From MA-ANB-1 sp965216445 (GTDB taxonomy: Bacteria; Actinomycetota; Acidimicrobiia; Spongiisociales; ZC4RG35): 64,000 nucleotides of DNA. How positions within the stretch are numbered: the stretch's first letter is position 1; the number at the start of each line of letters is the position of its first letter. The notes below the pieces were generated by a model that saw only the letters and a program-made list of their open reading frames with translations, had not been told where the DNA came from and did not search any database. A program made the translations under genes and the position numbers. Location: contig OZ244166.1 in assembly GCA_965216445.1 (NCBI GenBank), forward strand, positions 1,364,001 to 1,428,000. Direction: 5' to 3'. Below are positions 25,629 to 33,747 of the stretch, in pieces.

Positions 25629-26135
25629 TTAGTTTTCGGAGTCAGTCGCCATCCAGGTCCTCAACTTGGCGGAGAGCTCGTCCGCCCGGCGACTGAAGAA
25701 CGCCAGCTTCTTGTTGTCTGCGGAAGCGCGGAGCACAACGACATTTGTACCGGAGATCCTTCCGAACGCTCCACCTGGAATCCGTACTGAAGCTGTCTTG
25801 GGTATCGGGAACGGTGACTCAACCCAACGCAGTTCTCGATCGGTCAGAGTTTCGGCATCTTTAACTCCGAACAAGGAATCAACATCTCGTCGAGACAGCT
25901 TCTCGTTGCCGACGCGGAGGTACTCGGAGGTGAGAACAACTCGGGAGTATCGGTTGACACTCCACATCGTGAGACCTGCGGTGACACCCACGATGCCGAC
26001 GAGAATCCCAAGGGCATCGTTTGGGAAACCGAGAAGTCCCTCAACGACGGCATAGATCAGGCTAGATAGAGCGATGATGAGCCCTGCACCGCCCAGTTTC
26101 GATCCGAATTCTTCGTGAATCACATCTGGTTCCAC
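25629..26135 (-). CDS. Membrane protein with C-terminal PH-like domain, unknown function
   Basis: A 168-residue protein with two membrane helices near the N-terminus (about residues 17-37 and 42-60) followed by a soluble domain (VVLTSEYLRVG, SRRDVDSLFGV, RISGTNVVVL) resembling DUF3093- or PH-like domains of actinobacterial membrane proteins. It starts with GTG, 7 nt after a TAGCCT box (26143-26148), suggesting a leaderless mRNA. No function can be assigned. Confidence 0.65.
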   Translation of the reverse strand: MEPDVIHEEFGSKLGGAGLIIALSSLIYAVVEGLLGFPNDALGILVGIVGVTAGLTMWSVNRYSRVVLTSEYLRVGNEKLSRRDVDSLFGVKDAETLTDRELRWVESPFPIPKTASVRIPGGAFGRISGTNVVVLRASADNKKLAFFSRRADELSAKLRTWMATDSEN

Positions 26136-26191
26136 AACGAGAAGGCTACAACGGACAGCTCACCTCTCTGTGTCGCTCGGCGGCCGCCTCC

Positions 26192-27124
26192 CTACCGGTC
26201 GGCGCCACAGACCTCAAACGTGTTGGTGAGGGGCCCGATGTCGTTGGAGATCGCTAGATCCTGGTACACCTGGAGGTCTGCGTTTTCAGCCATCCATTCG
26301 AGGCGCACTTCCTGTGCGGGAGTCAGGGGAGAAACTCGCGTTACAAATGCCGAGAATGTCTCCGCAAAATCCTCTTCAGGCGAACTTGCTGCATATGGGC
26401 CGAAGAAGCCAGGATCCGAACCGCACCTGTCCTCGCCCCCCTCGATGGTCGGCTCGCTGTTGACATCAAGCGAATCGAGATAGTCCTCCGCCCAGAAGGC
26501 GCCGATCCATTCTGCAAGCAGCGAGTCAGCGAGGTAACAACCTTCACCGTTGTCCCATGTAGCGCAGGCTGAGGGGTCACTGAACCGATCCAATTGATCC
26601 GGAGTTCCGGTGAATACGTGGCTGAACTCATGGGCCAACGTCAAGATCAGTTCCTCTCGGTTTTCACCGGCGCGATCGAGATTGATAGCCATCTGGAACT
26701 GGTCACCCTCCGGGCCAAGTGCCACCACAAATGCGACTGTCTCATCACCTTCTTCATCGGTCCCGTCAAAACCTGTGAACAAGGCGAGGCTCCGCCGATC
26801 CGATCTCGGTGCAAAGTCGGCAAGGAGGTCCCAGGCCTCAGTGAGGATGGGGTTGGACACTCCGAAGCACGGTTCCTCCTCCAGCTCACCGTTGACCACC
26901 CGGTGTGCGACGGAGAAGGCAAATCGATCGTCGTCATTGAGCGCTTTCCCGGAGCACTCCACGACGAGTGGCGGTGTTACATCTCCGGGCGCCACAAGAC
27001 TGTCGCTTGTCGCCGACGATGGGGGAGTGGTAACCGTCACTTCGCTTATCACAGGCTCAACATCGAAACCACACGCCGCCAAAATGAGCGTGAGCACCAA
27101 TAGGCTGGTTTTGGTCTGAGTCAC
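26192..27124 (-). CDS. Lipoprotein with HExxH metalloprotease motif
   Basis: About 310 residues. From the GTG at 27124 the protein begins MTQTKTSLLVLTLILAAC, a good lipoprotein signal with lipobox LAAC. The mature part holds LAHEFSHVFTG, an HExxH zinc motif, and further on EEDFAETFSAFV, whose Glu is a candidate third ligand as in gluzincin peptidases. The pattern suggests an extracytoplasmic zinc protease, though secreted inactive relatives exist. Cysteines in ACATWDNGEGC and elsewhere may form disulfides. A longer frame to 27157 is open but lacks a signal-peptide-like start. Confidence 0.75.
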   Translation of the reverse strand: MTQTKTSLLVLTLILAACGFDVEPVISEVTVTTPPSSATSDSLVAPGDVTPPLVVECSGKALNDDDRFAFSVAHRVVNGELEEEPCFGVSNPILTEAWDLLADFAPRSDRRSLALFTGFDGTDEEGDETVAFVVALGPEGDQFQMAINLDRAGENREELILTLAHEFSHVFTGTPDQLDRFSDPSACATWDNGEGCYLADSLLAEWIGAFWAEDYLDSLDVNSEPTIEGGEDRCGSDPGFFGPYAASSPEEDFAETFSAFVTRVSPLTPAQEVRLEWMAENADLQVYQDLAISNDIGPLTNTFEVCGADR

Positions 27125-27206
27125 CCGCCATTCTTGCCCAAATCTCCGGTAAACCAATCGCCGACGGCCAGCGGGGATCCGGGGAGCGAGGCATGTCGAT
27201 GCTCGG

Positions 27207-27212
27207 TAGGGT
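27207..27212 (+). promoter_or_regulatory. Leaderless-type -10 box before the DinB-like gene
   Basis: TAGGGT, 6 nt, then ATG. Confidence 0.45.
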
Positions 27213-27218
27213 CGAGCT

Positions 27219-27731
27219 ATGTCTATCAGTGCACTCTCAGGACTCGATCTCTCGGCCTGGCAGGAGCCAAAACCGGAGTTGGAACCTCGAGAGTTCCTCG
27301 AATCCTGGCTGCGCTACCAGCGGCACGAGTTCCTACGCAAGGTTCGGGATCTGACGCCGGAGCAGCTGGCTGCTTGGTCGGTGCCGCCCGTAAAGCTCTC
27401 GGTGTTGGGTCTGGTTCGTCACATGACGCAAATGGAACATGTCTGGCTGGCTTGCGGCCTCGCTGGTGGTGAGATGAGCCTGCGCTATGGCGACGACGAC
27501 TATGCAGGAGGCTCCGCGGCGACCGTCGAAGAAGACCTACGTGCCTACTTCGCAGAAGTAGAGCGAGGCAATGAAGCTATCGCGGCGATGCCCACATTGC
27601 AGGCTCATGGCGAGGGACATGGCCGTTCGCTCCAAGCGACACTCGTGAAGATGGTGGACGAGTACGCGATACACGCTGGACAAGCTCATATGCTGCGACT
27701 TGCTGCCCTCGGCCTTTCCGAGTGCGGGTAA
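27219..27731 (+). CDS. DinB/DUF664-family protein
   Basis: A 170-residue four-helix-bundle protein of the DinB superfamily (DUF664 type): EFLESWLRYQRHEFLRKV, SVLGLVRHMTQMEHVWL with the first metal His, and MVDEYAIHAGQAHMLR with the later His residues. Such proteins are metal-binding, and several actinobacterial members are mycothiol-dependent transferases; the reaction here is unknown. It begins from a leaderless-type promoter. Confidence 0.85.
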   Translation: MSISALSGLDLSAWQEPKPELEPREFLESWLRYQRHEFLRKVRDLTPEQLAAWSVPPVKLSVLGLVRHMTQMEHVWLACGLAGGEMSLRYGDDDYAGGSAATVEEDLRAYFAEVERGNEAIAAMPTLQAHGEGHGRSLQATLVKMVDEYAIHAGQAHMLRLAALGLSECG

Positions 27732-27828
27732 CGCCCGACAATCGAAGGCACAGGTGCTGCACACCCCCCAGTGATCTGCTCCCCAGCATCGTCGCTATCA
27801 GCAGCTGGGCTTCGGATAAAGTACAGCG

Positions 27829-28467
27829 ATGCCTGTGTCATTGCCTGAAGCGGTCAGTTTCATCGGGTTAGCGATCGGTCTGGCTCTAGTACCGGGACCC
27901 AACCTGGCCGTCGTGTTGCGTAACGCGGCCAAAGGAGGTCAACGCGCAGCATGGGCAACGGCCGCAGGTCTAACAAGCAGCAAGACAGTCTGGGCCATTG
28001 CATCGATGGCAGGGCTGGCCCAGATTCTTCAGTCGTCGGCTCAGGCATTCGTTGTGCTCCGTCTGGTGGGTGGCCTTTATCTCGTCTACCTCGGTATCTC
28101 GACTCTGCGTGGGCGTGGCGAGCCTGCAACTCCGGGCTCAGATGAATCCTCCATCCCGCCGCCGAAGACGTCCTGGTGGGCTTTTCGAGCGGGAGCGTTG
28201 TCGGACGTCTTGAATCCAAAGGTGGGTGCCTTTTATCTCGCGGTGTTTCCCCACTACATCGAGGTAGGTGACCCTCTCGTCGCGACGGCGGCTTTTCTAC
28301 TGGTTTTACACACACTCGTGCTCATGACCTACTACCCGGCAGCAGCATTCCTGACGCTCCGGGTTCGCTCCGTAGGCAGGCGCTCCAAGCAGATGGATAA
28401 CGCCATCGGTGTCGGCTTGGTAGGTGCCGGTGTCGTACTGGCACTATCCGCTACCGACTCGACTTAG
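27829..28467 (+). CDS. LysE/RhtB-family amino acid exporter
   Basis: A 212-residue membrane protein with about six helices and the family N-terminal pattern ALVPGPNLAVVLRNAAKGG, followed by RLVGGLYLVYLGISTLRG and DVLNPKVGAFYLAVFP. LysE/RhtB proteins export amino acids or related metabolites; the substrate cannot be predicted. TAAAGT lies 6 nt before the ATG (27817-27822), a leaderless start. Confidence 0.9.
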   Translation: MPVSLPEAVSFIGLAIGLALVPGPNLAVVLRNAAKGGQRAAWATAAGLTSSKTVWAIASMAGLAQILQSSAQAFVVLRLVGGLYLVYLGISTLRGRGEPATPGSDESSIPPPKTSWWAFRAGALSDVLNPKVGAFYLAVFPHYIEVGDPLVATAAFLLVLHTLVLMTYYPAAAFLTLRVRSVGRRSKQMDNAIGVGLVGAGVVLALSATDST

Positions 28468-28495
28468 TAGGCGAAGGATGTGGGAACCGCTTGGG

Positions 28496-28879
28496 CTATT
28501 TCGCCGTCAATGGCGCCAATCGAGTCCGTCCATATGCGATGTAGAAGAGAACAAGGATCAGCACGACGTTCGTACCCACATTGCTGAATTCCTCACGACC
28601 CACATGCCATACGATCGCGCCGATCATCACGGCGATCAGTCCCAGTGCTGCCCAGACACTGAGCTCCGGGCGAATCCGAGTGACGCTCGGGAGTATGAGC
28701 CCAAGTCCACCAAGTATCTCAGCTATGCCGCTGACAAGATGGAGGTTGTCTGATAACTCATACATCCATGACATCACATCTGGTAAACCCTCGGGAACAA
28801 TGAAGTGCAACACGCCGACGGCTACGAAATAGATTCCGAGAAACCACTGCAGGACCCAAAGGACTTTGTCGTGTCTCAT
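28496..28879 (-). CDS. DoxX-family membrane protein
   Basis: A 127-residue four-helix membrane protein resembling DoxX/DoxX-like: LQWFLGIYFVAVGVLHF, LHLVSGIAEILGGLGLILP and a final IAYGRTRL. Members are linked to redox or respiratory functions in some bacteria, but the role here is unknown. It converges with the LysE-type gene. Confidence 0.78.
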   Translation of the reverse strand: MRHDKVLWVLQWFLGIYFVAVGVLHFIVPEGLPDVMSWMYELSDNLHLVSGIAEILGGLGLILPSVTRIRPELSVWAALGLIAVMIGAIVWHVGREEFSNVGTNVVLILVLFYIAYGRTRLAPLTAK

Positions 28880-28983
28880 ACCTGAGACGCTATCACGTCA
28901 AACTGGGCCGGGTCGGGGCTTAGTGCACGTAGCGCTCATCGAGATCGGAACGTTCATCGCCGCGGGCTTCTTACACTCGGCGC

Positions 28984-29495
28984 ATGCCGGATCGAGAGAC
29001 CTCCGAAACTGCGGAGGGGAAGGGGAGTTGGTTCACGTCCCAACGCGAGAAACGGCTCTGGGTTTGGACGACATTGGTTGTGGCGACGATCTACGCCACA
29101 CTGGGGCTTGCCGGCTCCTTGGCGACATCGTTGGGCGATAGCGGCCTAGACGCAGTTACCTTCGTCGTCGGCTCGCTGCTGGTGATGTTTGCCACTATCG
29201 CCTTCGGGCTGTCTGGTCGTCCTAATAGGGCCCAGGTCTTCATTTCAATCGGCATTGCTGCTGTCTACGTTCTCTTGTTGACCCGGCTCACCAGCCCCGT
29301 GGAGCGGAGCCATCTGATCGAATACGGTGTTGTCGCGCTCTCGCTGCGGTAGTGGGTCTCATCGACGAACTGATTCAGTGGTTTCTCCCCAATCGCGTGT
29401 TCGATCCCATTGACATCGTGTTCAACACGGCCGCAGCCGTGCTTGCGGTATCAGCTGCTGTTCTGCTCGCCAGGATCAAGCACCGCCGGGTGTGA
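28984..29495 (+). pseudogene. VanZ-like membrane protein, broken by internal deletion and frameshift
   Basis: The first frame (28984-29352) encodes three membrane segments and runs to the VanZ-type motif HLIEYGVVAL, then stops. The next frame continues with GLIDELIQWFLPNRVFDP and IDIVFNTAAAVLAV, the second half of the VanZ motif set, ending at 29495. The usual helix between the two motifs is missing, so an out-of-frame deletion of a few dozen bases best explains the break. The promoter still shows a TACACT box 6 nt before the ATG (28972-28977). The function of VanZ-like proteins outside teicoplanin resistance is unclear. Confidence 0.7.
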
Positions 29496-29743
29496 GCGGG
29501 TTTTGGGCCGCCCGCCGGGACGGTGGCGCCGATAGCCGTCGCCCAGGAACTCTTCGACAGTCGAAACGGGAATGCCAGGTGCTGTCTCTCGGAGACTCCC
29601 GCTCTGTGCAATCAGACCCTCGCCGTGAAGCCTGGGGAAGAGCGACGTCTCTCTTTGCATCTTAGGTATTTGTCCAGCCGTCTTCGGATGCGAGTTTCCA
29701 TGCGGTTTGCCTCAGCATGCAGAGCCTCCGAGTCGCGTATATA

Positions 29744-29778
29744 GTTTAGGCTAGTAAACCATTCATCGTACTAAAGTA
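29744..29778. promoter_or_regulatory. Tandem palindromes before the CPBP-MarR operon, candidate MarR operator
   Basis: GTTTA-N6-TAAAC (29744-29759) is followed by TACT-AA-AGTA (29769-29778), just before the CPBP start. MarR-type regulators commonly bind such short AT-rich inverted repeats, and a MarR-like gene is second in this operon, so autoregulation is plausible. Confidence 0.45.
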
Positions 29779-29790
29779 TGGAGAAACTGA

Positions 29791-30540
29791 ATGAGCGACT
29801 GGATCAGGTACGTAGCAGCTAGTTTCGGGCTTTCGTTTGCGTTGGGATTCGGCAGTATCTACCTCCTGCCCCCGGAGCTAAGAGAGTTGGGCCTCTTCTT
29901 CATGGGTGTGATGCCTGCGGTGGTGGCGATTCTGATGAACCGAGGGCAGGGTAGGGGTATTGGGGAGCTCGGGTTTGCAAGTCCCAGGTGGAGGGGTCTG
30001 GTGGGTTCAATGCTCATACCGGTTGCGTACCTGTCTGCGACTCTTGGAATCTTGGTGGCGGCAAACGCTCTGTCGTACTCGGATGACTCTCCTGCGCGCC
30101 TGGTCGGCTTGGCGCTAGCGACCTCAGTGATCCTCGTTGGACCGATTCTTGGTGAGGAAATCGGTTGGAGAGGCTTTCTTCAACCCAGGTTGGTTGAGCG
30201 CTTCGGCCTGGACGGCGGCATCATCGCCGTGGGGCTCATATGGGGCCTGTGGCACCTTCCCGTGGCCCTGAGCAGTCATTCCCTCGTGGATATGCCGCTA
30301 TACGAGGCGTTTGTTCACTACCCGGCGTTCTGCGTTTTTCTGTCGTACGTTCTGGCTTACGCCAGACAAGTCTCTGCATCGATTTGGGGTCCCGCCGTGA
30401 CGCATGCGTTCAACAATGGAATAGCTGGGACCTTTATCCTCTCCGCAACTCGAAGCAAACCCCTCACCGAGTCAACTGTCACCCTGTGTGTGCTCGGTGT
30501 GGTCGCATTGTTTCTTCGTAAACGTCTGAGGACGGCTTAG
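29791..30540 (+). CDS. CPBP-family intramembrane metalloprotease
   Basis: A 249-residue multi-helix membrane protein with the CPBP (Abi/CAAX protease) motifs: GEEIGWRGFLQPRL (EExxxR: Glu122, Glu123, Arg127), WGLWHLPVAL with the second-motif His, and THAFNNGIAG with the third-motif His/Asn. These are glutamate-dependent intramembrane proteases; targets are mostly unknown, with roles in peptide modification or immunity in some bacteria. GGAG lies 7 nt before the ATG. A MarR-like regulator gene follows at once, and palindromes precede the start. Confidence 0.9.
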   Translation: MSDWIRYVAASFGLSFALGFGSIYLLPPELRELGLFFMGVMPAVVAILMNRGQGRGIGELGFASPRWRGLVGSMLIPVAYLSATLGILVAANALSYSDDSPARLVGLALATSVILVGPILGEEIGWRGFLQPRLVERFGLDGGIIAVGLIWGLWHLPVALSSHSLVDMPLYEAFVHYPAFCVFLSYVLAYARQVSASIWGPAVTHAFNNGIAGTFILSATRSKPLTESTVTLCVLGVVALFLRKRLRTA

Positions 30541-30564
30541 ATTGACCTTGGTCGGAGGACAACA

Positions 30565-31002
30565 ATCACCAAGATCGAATTACTACTCGCCGCTAACCAG
30601 CTCAGTGAGCTCATCGCACTCGAAGTCAGCCGGTATCTCGACGACGAGGTCATCTCGGGCCTCCCACAAAGGCAGGTCCGCTGCCTCATGTACCTAAAGA
30701 ACAAGGGAGAGGCGACGTCAGGGAGTGTCGCATCTATGTTGGATATCTCCCGTAGCTCTATGAGTCAGCTGCTCGCGACAATGGAGGATGAAGGGCTCGT
30801 CAAGCGCCGCGTAAACCCCAAGAATCGGAAAGAGATCTTCGTGTCGCTTGCTGAACGGGGTCAGACACTCGTCGACCGATACGATCAGAAAACGAGAGCT
30901 GCTCTAGAACGCTTTTTCGATGTAGTCACTAAAGAGGAGGCGAAGTTGATTCACGATGTAAACAAGCGGGTGTTTGATGGGCTAGGTCGATTCGGGCATT
31001 AA
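30565..31002 (+). CDS. MarR-family transcriptional regulator with no ordinary start codon
   Basis: A winged-helix MarR-like protein: SGSVASMLDISRSSMSQLL is the DNA-recognition region, VKRRVNPKNRKEIFVSLAE the wing, and a C-terminal dimer helix follows. The first ATG/GTG/TTG in frame is ATG 30688, but the frame upstream encodes a fitting N-terminal dimerisation helix (IELLLAANQLSELIALEV). The best-placed start is ATC at 30565, 6 nt after GGAGG, which would be a rare non-canonical initiation codon; an upstream frameshift is the alternative. It follows the CPBP gene by 24 nt and probably regulates it. Confidence 0.75.
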   Translation: MTKIELLLAANQLSELIALEVSRYLDDEVISGLPQRQVRCLMYLKNKGEATSGSVASMLDISRSSMSQLLATMEDEGLVKRRVNPKNRKEIFVSLAERGQTLVDRYDQKTRAALERFFDVVTKEEAKLIHDVNKRVFDGLGRFGH

Positions 31003-31037
31003 GAGCTTCGTCACGGGCAGGAGGCGGGGCTCGATCA

Positions 31038-31619
31038 CTAATTTGCTGGTGCAACCCTGATGCGCATCACGGTGTGCTTCTTGCCCTTGGGACGTTCGAA
31101 TGCAAAGCCGGCATCTTCAAACATTGAACGAGTTGTGCTGTAGAGGAAGGACGCCTTGGCCTTCTTGCCATCGGTGTCCTCGGGGTAGCCCTCTACCACG
31201 CCGCCTCCCGCCGCGGCGATGAGTTCGAGAGCACCCTGAAGAGCCACCCTCGCGACACCACTGCCTCGGTAGTCTCGGTCCACGAAGAAGCAAGTGATGC
31301 GATAGTCGGGGGAGTCCACGAGACCGGCCTCCCATTCCTTCCGGTGATAGATCCGCGGTAGTTCTTCGACTGTTCCGTACTGACACCACCCGACTGCATC
31401 GTTGCCGTCGAACACCAACGCAGCATGCGCCCTTCCTTCTCCGACGAGCCGCTCCTTCATCGCCTTGGCGCCTTCAGCGGCGGCTGCCTCCTTGTCGTTG
31501 CGCTCAGCGTGGAACCAAGTACACCAACAGCCTCCCCAGACACCGTTGTGCTTCTCCACGAGACGGGCGAACGCATCCCATGCCTCCACGTCGAGTGGCT
31601 TGACTGTGTAGTCGTTCAT
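31038..31619 (-). CDS. GNAT-family N-acetyltransferase
   Basis: A 193-residue acetyltransferase: WGGCWCTWFHAERN near the N-terminus, ITCFFVDRDYRGSGVARVAL as the acetyl-CoA-binding motif A, then GGGVVEGYPED and a terminal AFERPKGKKHTVMRI. The WC-type cysteine segment is typical of one GNAT subgroup of unknown substrate. It converges with the MarR gene. Confidence 0.87.
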   Translation of the reverse strand: MNDYTVKPLDVEAWDAFARLVEKHNGVWGGCWCTWFHAERNDKEAAAAEGAKAMKERLVGEGRAHAALVFDGNDAVGWCQYGTVEELPRIYHRKEWEAGLVDSPDYRITCFFVDRDYRGSGVARVALQGALELIAAAGGGVVEGYPEDTDGKKAKASFLYSTTRSMFEDAGFAFERPKGKKHTVMRIRVAPAN

Positions 31620-31789
31620 GGCTCCATCTTCAGCCGGTTGTGCCGGACTCTAGGTCGCAGGCGCAGTGAGTTCCTTGTAGTCGAGGTCTCAACGACGAGA
31701 CACGATAGGTTTGAGCGTGTTCGGTCGAACCGAGCCGAGCTGGTCTCAAATGGCTATCCAGGCTGGCGATTTTTGTCACAGGCTGTCCC

Positions 31790-31795
31790 TACGGT
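31790..31795 (+). promoter_or_regulatory. Leaderless-type -10 box before the M48-like gene
   Basis: TACGGT, 6 nt, then ATG at 31802. Confidence 0.45.
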
Positions 31796-31801
31796 GTTCG
31801 C

Positions 31802-32293
31802 ATGACCGAATTCCCAACGACCAGCTTCCCAGTTGACGTCGTGCGGAGCACGCGTCGCAAGAAGACAGTTCAGGCCCGGCTATCCCAAGGCCGCATCAAA
31901 GTGATGGTGCCCGCGGACCTTCCCCCTGCCGAGGAGGCGCGGGTCGTCCAAGAACTGACCGCCCGCATAACTCGCAAGCAGAAATCGATCCAGGTCGATC
32001 TCGAAACAAGGGCCAAACGGCTTGCAAAGACCTACGCACTGCCGACACCCGAAACGATCGTTTGGTCCAACCGGCAGAACATGCGTTGGGGGTCGTGTAC
32101 ACCCACCCAAAAGCGAATACGGATCTCGAACAGGCTGGCTTCAATGCCGGACTGGGTGCTCGACTATGTGATAGTCCACGAGCTGGCTCACCTGGAGGAG
32201 GCTGGCCACGGGCCGCGGTTTGAGAAACTTGCCTCCAGGTACGAGCTTGCAGAGAGAGCACGCGGTTATCTACTGGCGAGAGCGGAGGACTGA
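31802..32293 (+). CDS. YgjP/DUF45-type metal-dependent hydrolase
   Basis: A 163-residue protein of the YgjP-like (DUF45) metallopeptidase family: MRWGSCTPTQKRIRISN before the helix VIVHELAHLEEAGHGPRF. Zinc ligands are His126, His130 and His136 with catalytic Glu127 (HELAH-x5-H). It is probably cytoplasmic; substrates of the family are not well defined. The length is slightly short compared with the usual 200-250 residues, missing part of the N-terminal beta region. Confidence 0.85.
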   Translation: MTEFPTTSFPVDVVRSTRRKKTVQARLSQGRIKVMVPADLPPAEEARVVQELTARITRKQKSIQVDLETRAKRLAKTYALPTPETIVWSNRQNMRWGSCTPTQKRIRISNRLASMPDWVLDYVIVHELAHLEEAGHGPRFEKLASRYELAERARGYLLARAED

Positions 32294-32622
32294 GGCTCTT
32301 GTCATCGTCAGAGAAGTGGGTTTGGCAACCGCGGAACTCGGTCGTCCCCACGCTCGGTAGGGGAGCGCAACACTGCGTGGCGTGGTCACTCTGAACGCAA
32401 CGCCGCCCTGTTGAAAGCTTGCTTGAGCCCCCGGACGGCTGCACTTCTTTGAGACTCTTCACCAGGAAAACGAGATATCGCCAAACTTGAATGAGACTGG
32501 GCAACAGTCAGGGGAGAGCCTTGACCGAAGGTTTTGGGTTCTAACTTGACATAACGTGGATTATGGGCGGTACATAGTGAAGTAGGAACCCGCGTCGGTT
32601 CGAAGGATGTCGTTCGCTAGAA
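32294..32622. other. Gene-free stretch
   Basis: I see no convincing coding frame, RNA gene or terminator here. A TTGACA (32546-32551) with TACATA 19 bp further on is a possible promoter for the next gene, though the spacing is long. Confidence 0.4.
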
Positions 32623-33102
32623 TTGGGTTTGCTCGTGGTCAAGAAGCCCGCTCGGAATCGGCGAAGCTCGTTGGTTCTCGGCATCTCCGCCAGCCTCCTG
32701 GTGTTGGGTGGCACTCTTCCGTGGGAGAATTTCCACCCCGATTCTGACGCTATGTTCGTCGAAGACTTCCAATTCAATCCGAGCCAATGGCTTTGGCGTG
32801 GCGGCGCCATGGCTCTCGGTCTCACCGCAGCTTTCCTTATCCGCGGGTCCGACCGCTCTTCGAAGGTCCGACAAGCCCCCATGGCTACCACGATTGGAAC
32901 GATTAGCTGTTTGTGGATGCTCGGTGCTACAAGCTTGATTGGTTTCTCGTACTACGACTTCGAAGACGCAACTCCGGAATGGTTCACCGAATCGACAATT
33001 CCCTGGATCGGCTTCTATGTGGCCTGGGTAGGCGCAGCTTCTCTACTGCTTCTGGGAGTTGTGCGAGTCGTGAGAGAGCGGCGCAACAAACGTAGCGCAT
33101 AA
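32623..33102 (+). CDS. Four-helix membrane protein of unknown function
   Basis: About 155 residues with four membrane segments (SLVLGISASLLVLGGTLPW, GGAMALGLTAAFLI, TIGTISCLWMLGATSLIGF, IGFYVAWVGAASLLLLGVV) and a basic C-terminus. No family recognised. The start is uncertain: TTG 32623 or GTG 32635 (beginning VVKKPARNRR). Confidence 0.6.
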   Translation: MGLLVVKKPARNRRSSLVLGISASLLVLGGTLPWENFHPDSDAMFVEDFQFNPSQWLWRGGAMALGLTAAFLIRGSDRSSKVRQAPMATTIGTISCLWMLGATSLIGFSYYDFEDATPEWFTESTIPWIGFYVAWVGAASLLLLGVVRVVRERRNKRSA

Positions 33103-33328
33103 CGATCCGTGATTCCTGATACCAACCCTGATACCTGAATCACAGTTTTCGGCTGAGAAACGACCAGGCTCGAAAGGGAGTCACCCGGCACGAGGCGTCC
33201 AGAATTCTTAACTGCTGCATAGCCGAATGGCGTTGAGGGGCTGCGACCGGCTATCCGCTCGGATATCGTGGATTACGGGCGAACTCGACGGCGTATCCTT
33301 TTCGGCACAGATTCTTCGAGCAAGGACT

Positions 33329-33745
33329 ATGAGGTCAGCGTGGCGGCTCGCGATAGCGGGTATAACGATGCTGGTTGGTGCCTGCGCTCCGTCGGACTCA
33401 CACGAGATCACCGTCGAGGGCGTAACCGTTCTGCTTTGCGGCGAAGCAGAGGACGAAATCTCCAGGCAGCACGAACCAGGCCAAGCCGTGAACGCTCTTC
33501 CCCCAGGTTCAGTTCAGCTGGGCGAGAATCTGTTCGGAGTTCCCATCGTTGGCTCCGAACCTGTCGTATACCAGGAGGTGTACGACACGGTGCAAGGCCA
33601 AAACGGCCAGCCTGCTGTGAACTTGCCCTTCAGGTGTAGCAACAACTCACTTTCCTGGATTTCGTACCCCCCGTCGGCAAAGGCTGGACCAGACAGGATG
33701 ACTGCTAGCAACGACACTACTCCGGAAACCAAGAATCGCTTACTC
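33329..33745 (+). CDS. Possible lipoprotein, end undefined (antisense overlap)
   Basis: From ATG 33329 the frame gives MRSAWRLAIAGITMLVGAC, a clear lipoprotein signal with lipobox VGAC, then a plausible mature part (ITVEGVTVLLCGEAEDEI, VPIVGSEPVVYQEVYDTV). Beyond about 33660 it becomes the antisense of convincing minus-strand genes and stays open to 34120, so the real 3' end is probably lost or shifted. I give the end at the edge of the minus-strand gene. It may be a decaying gene. Confidence 0.35.
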
Positions 33746-33747
33746 AT
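33514..33747 (-). CDS. Small secreted protein
   Basis: A 77-residue frame beginning with a textbook signal peptide (SKRFLVSGVVSLLAVIL, then SGPAFA before DGGYE). The mature part is only about 53 residues with two Trp-rich segments and no recognised family. It overlaps the preceding secreted-protein gene by 8 nt on the same strand. Its antisense strand carries a competing lipoprotein frame, so only one of the two may be real. Confidence 0.45.
   Translation of the reverse strand: MSKRFLVSGVVSLLAVILSGPAFADGGYEIQESELLLHLKGKFTAGWPFWPCTVSYTSWYTTGSEPTMGTPNRFSPS

Noticed and set aside
32546..32576. TTGACA/TACATA promoter and CATAA-N6-TTATG palindrome
   Set aside because: Spacing too long for a confident promoter and the palindrome is isolated; mentioned only in the gene-free stretch entry.
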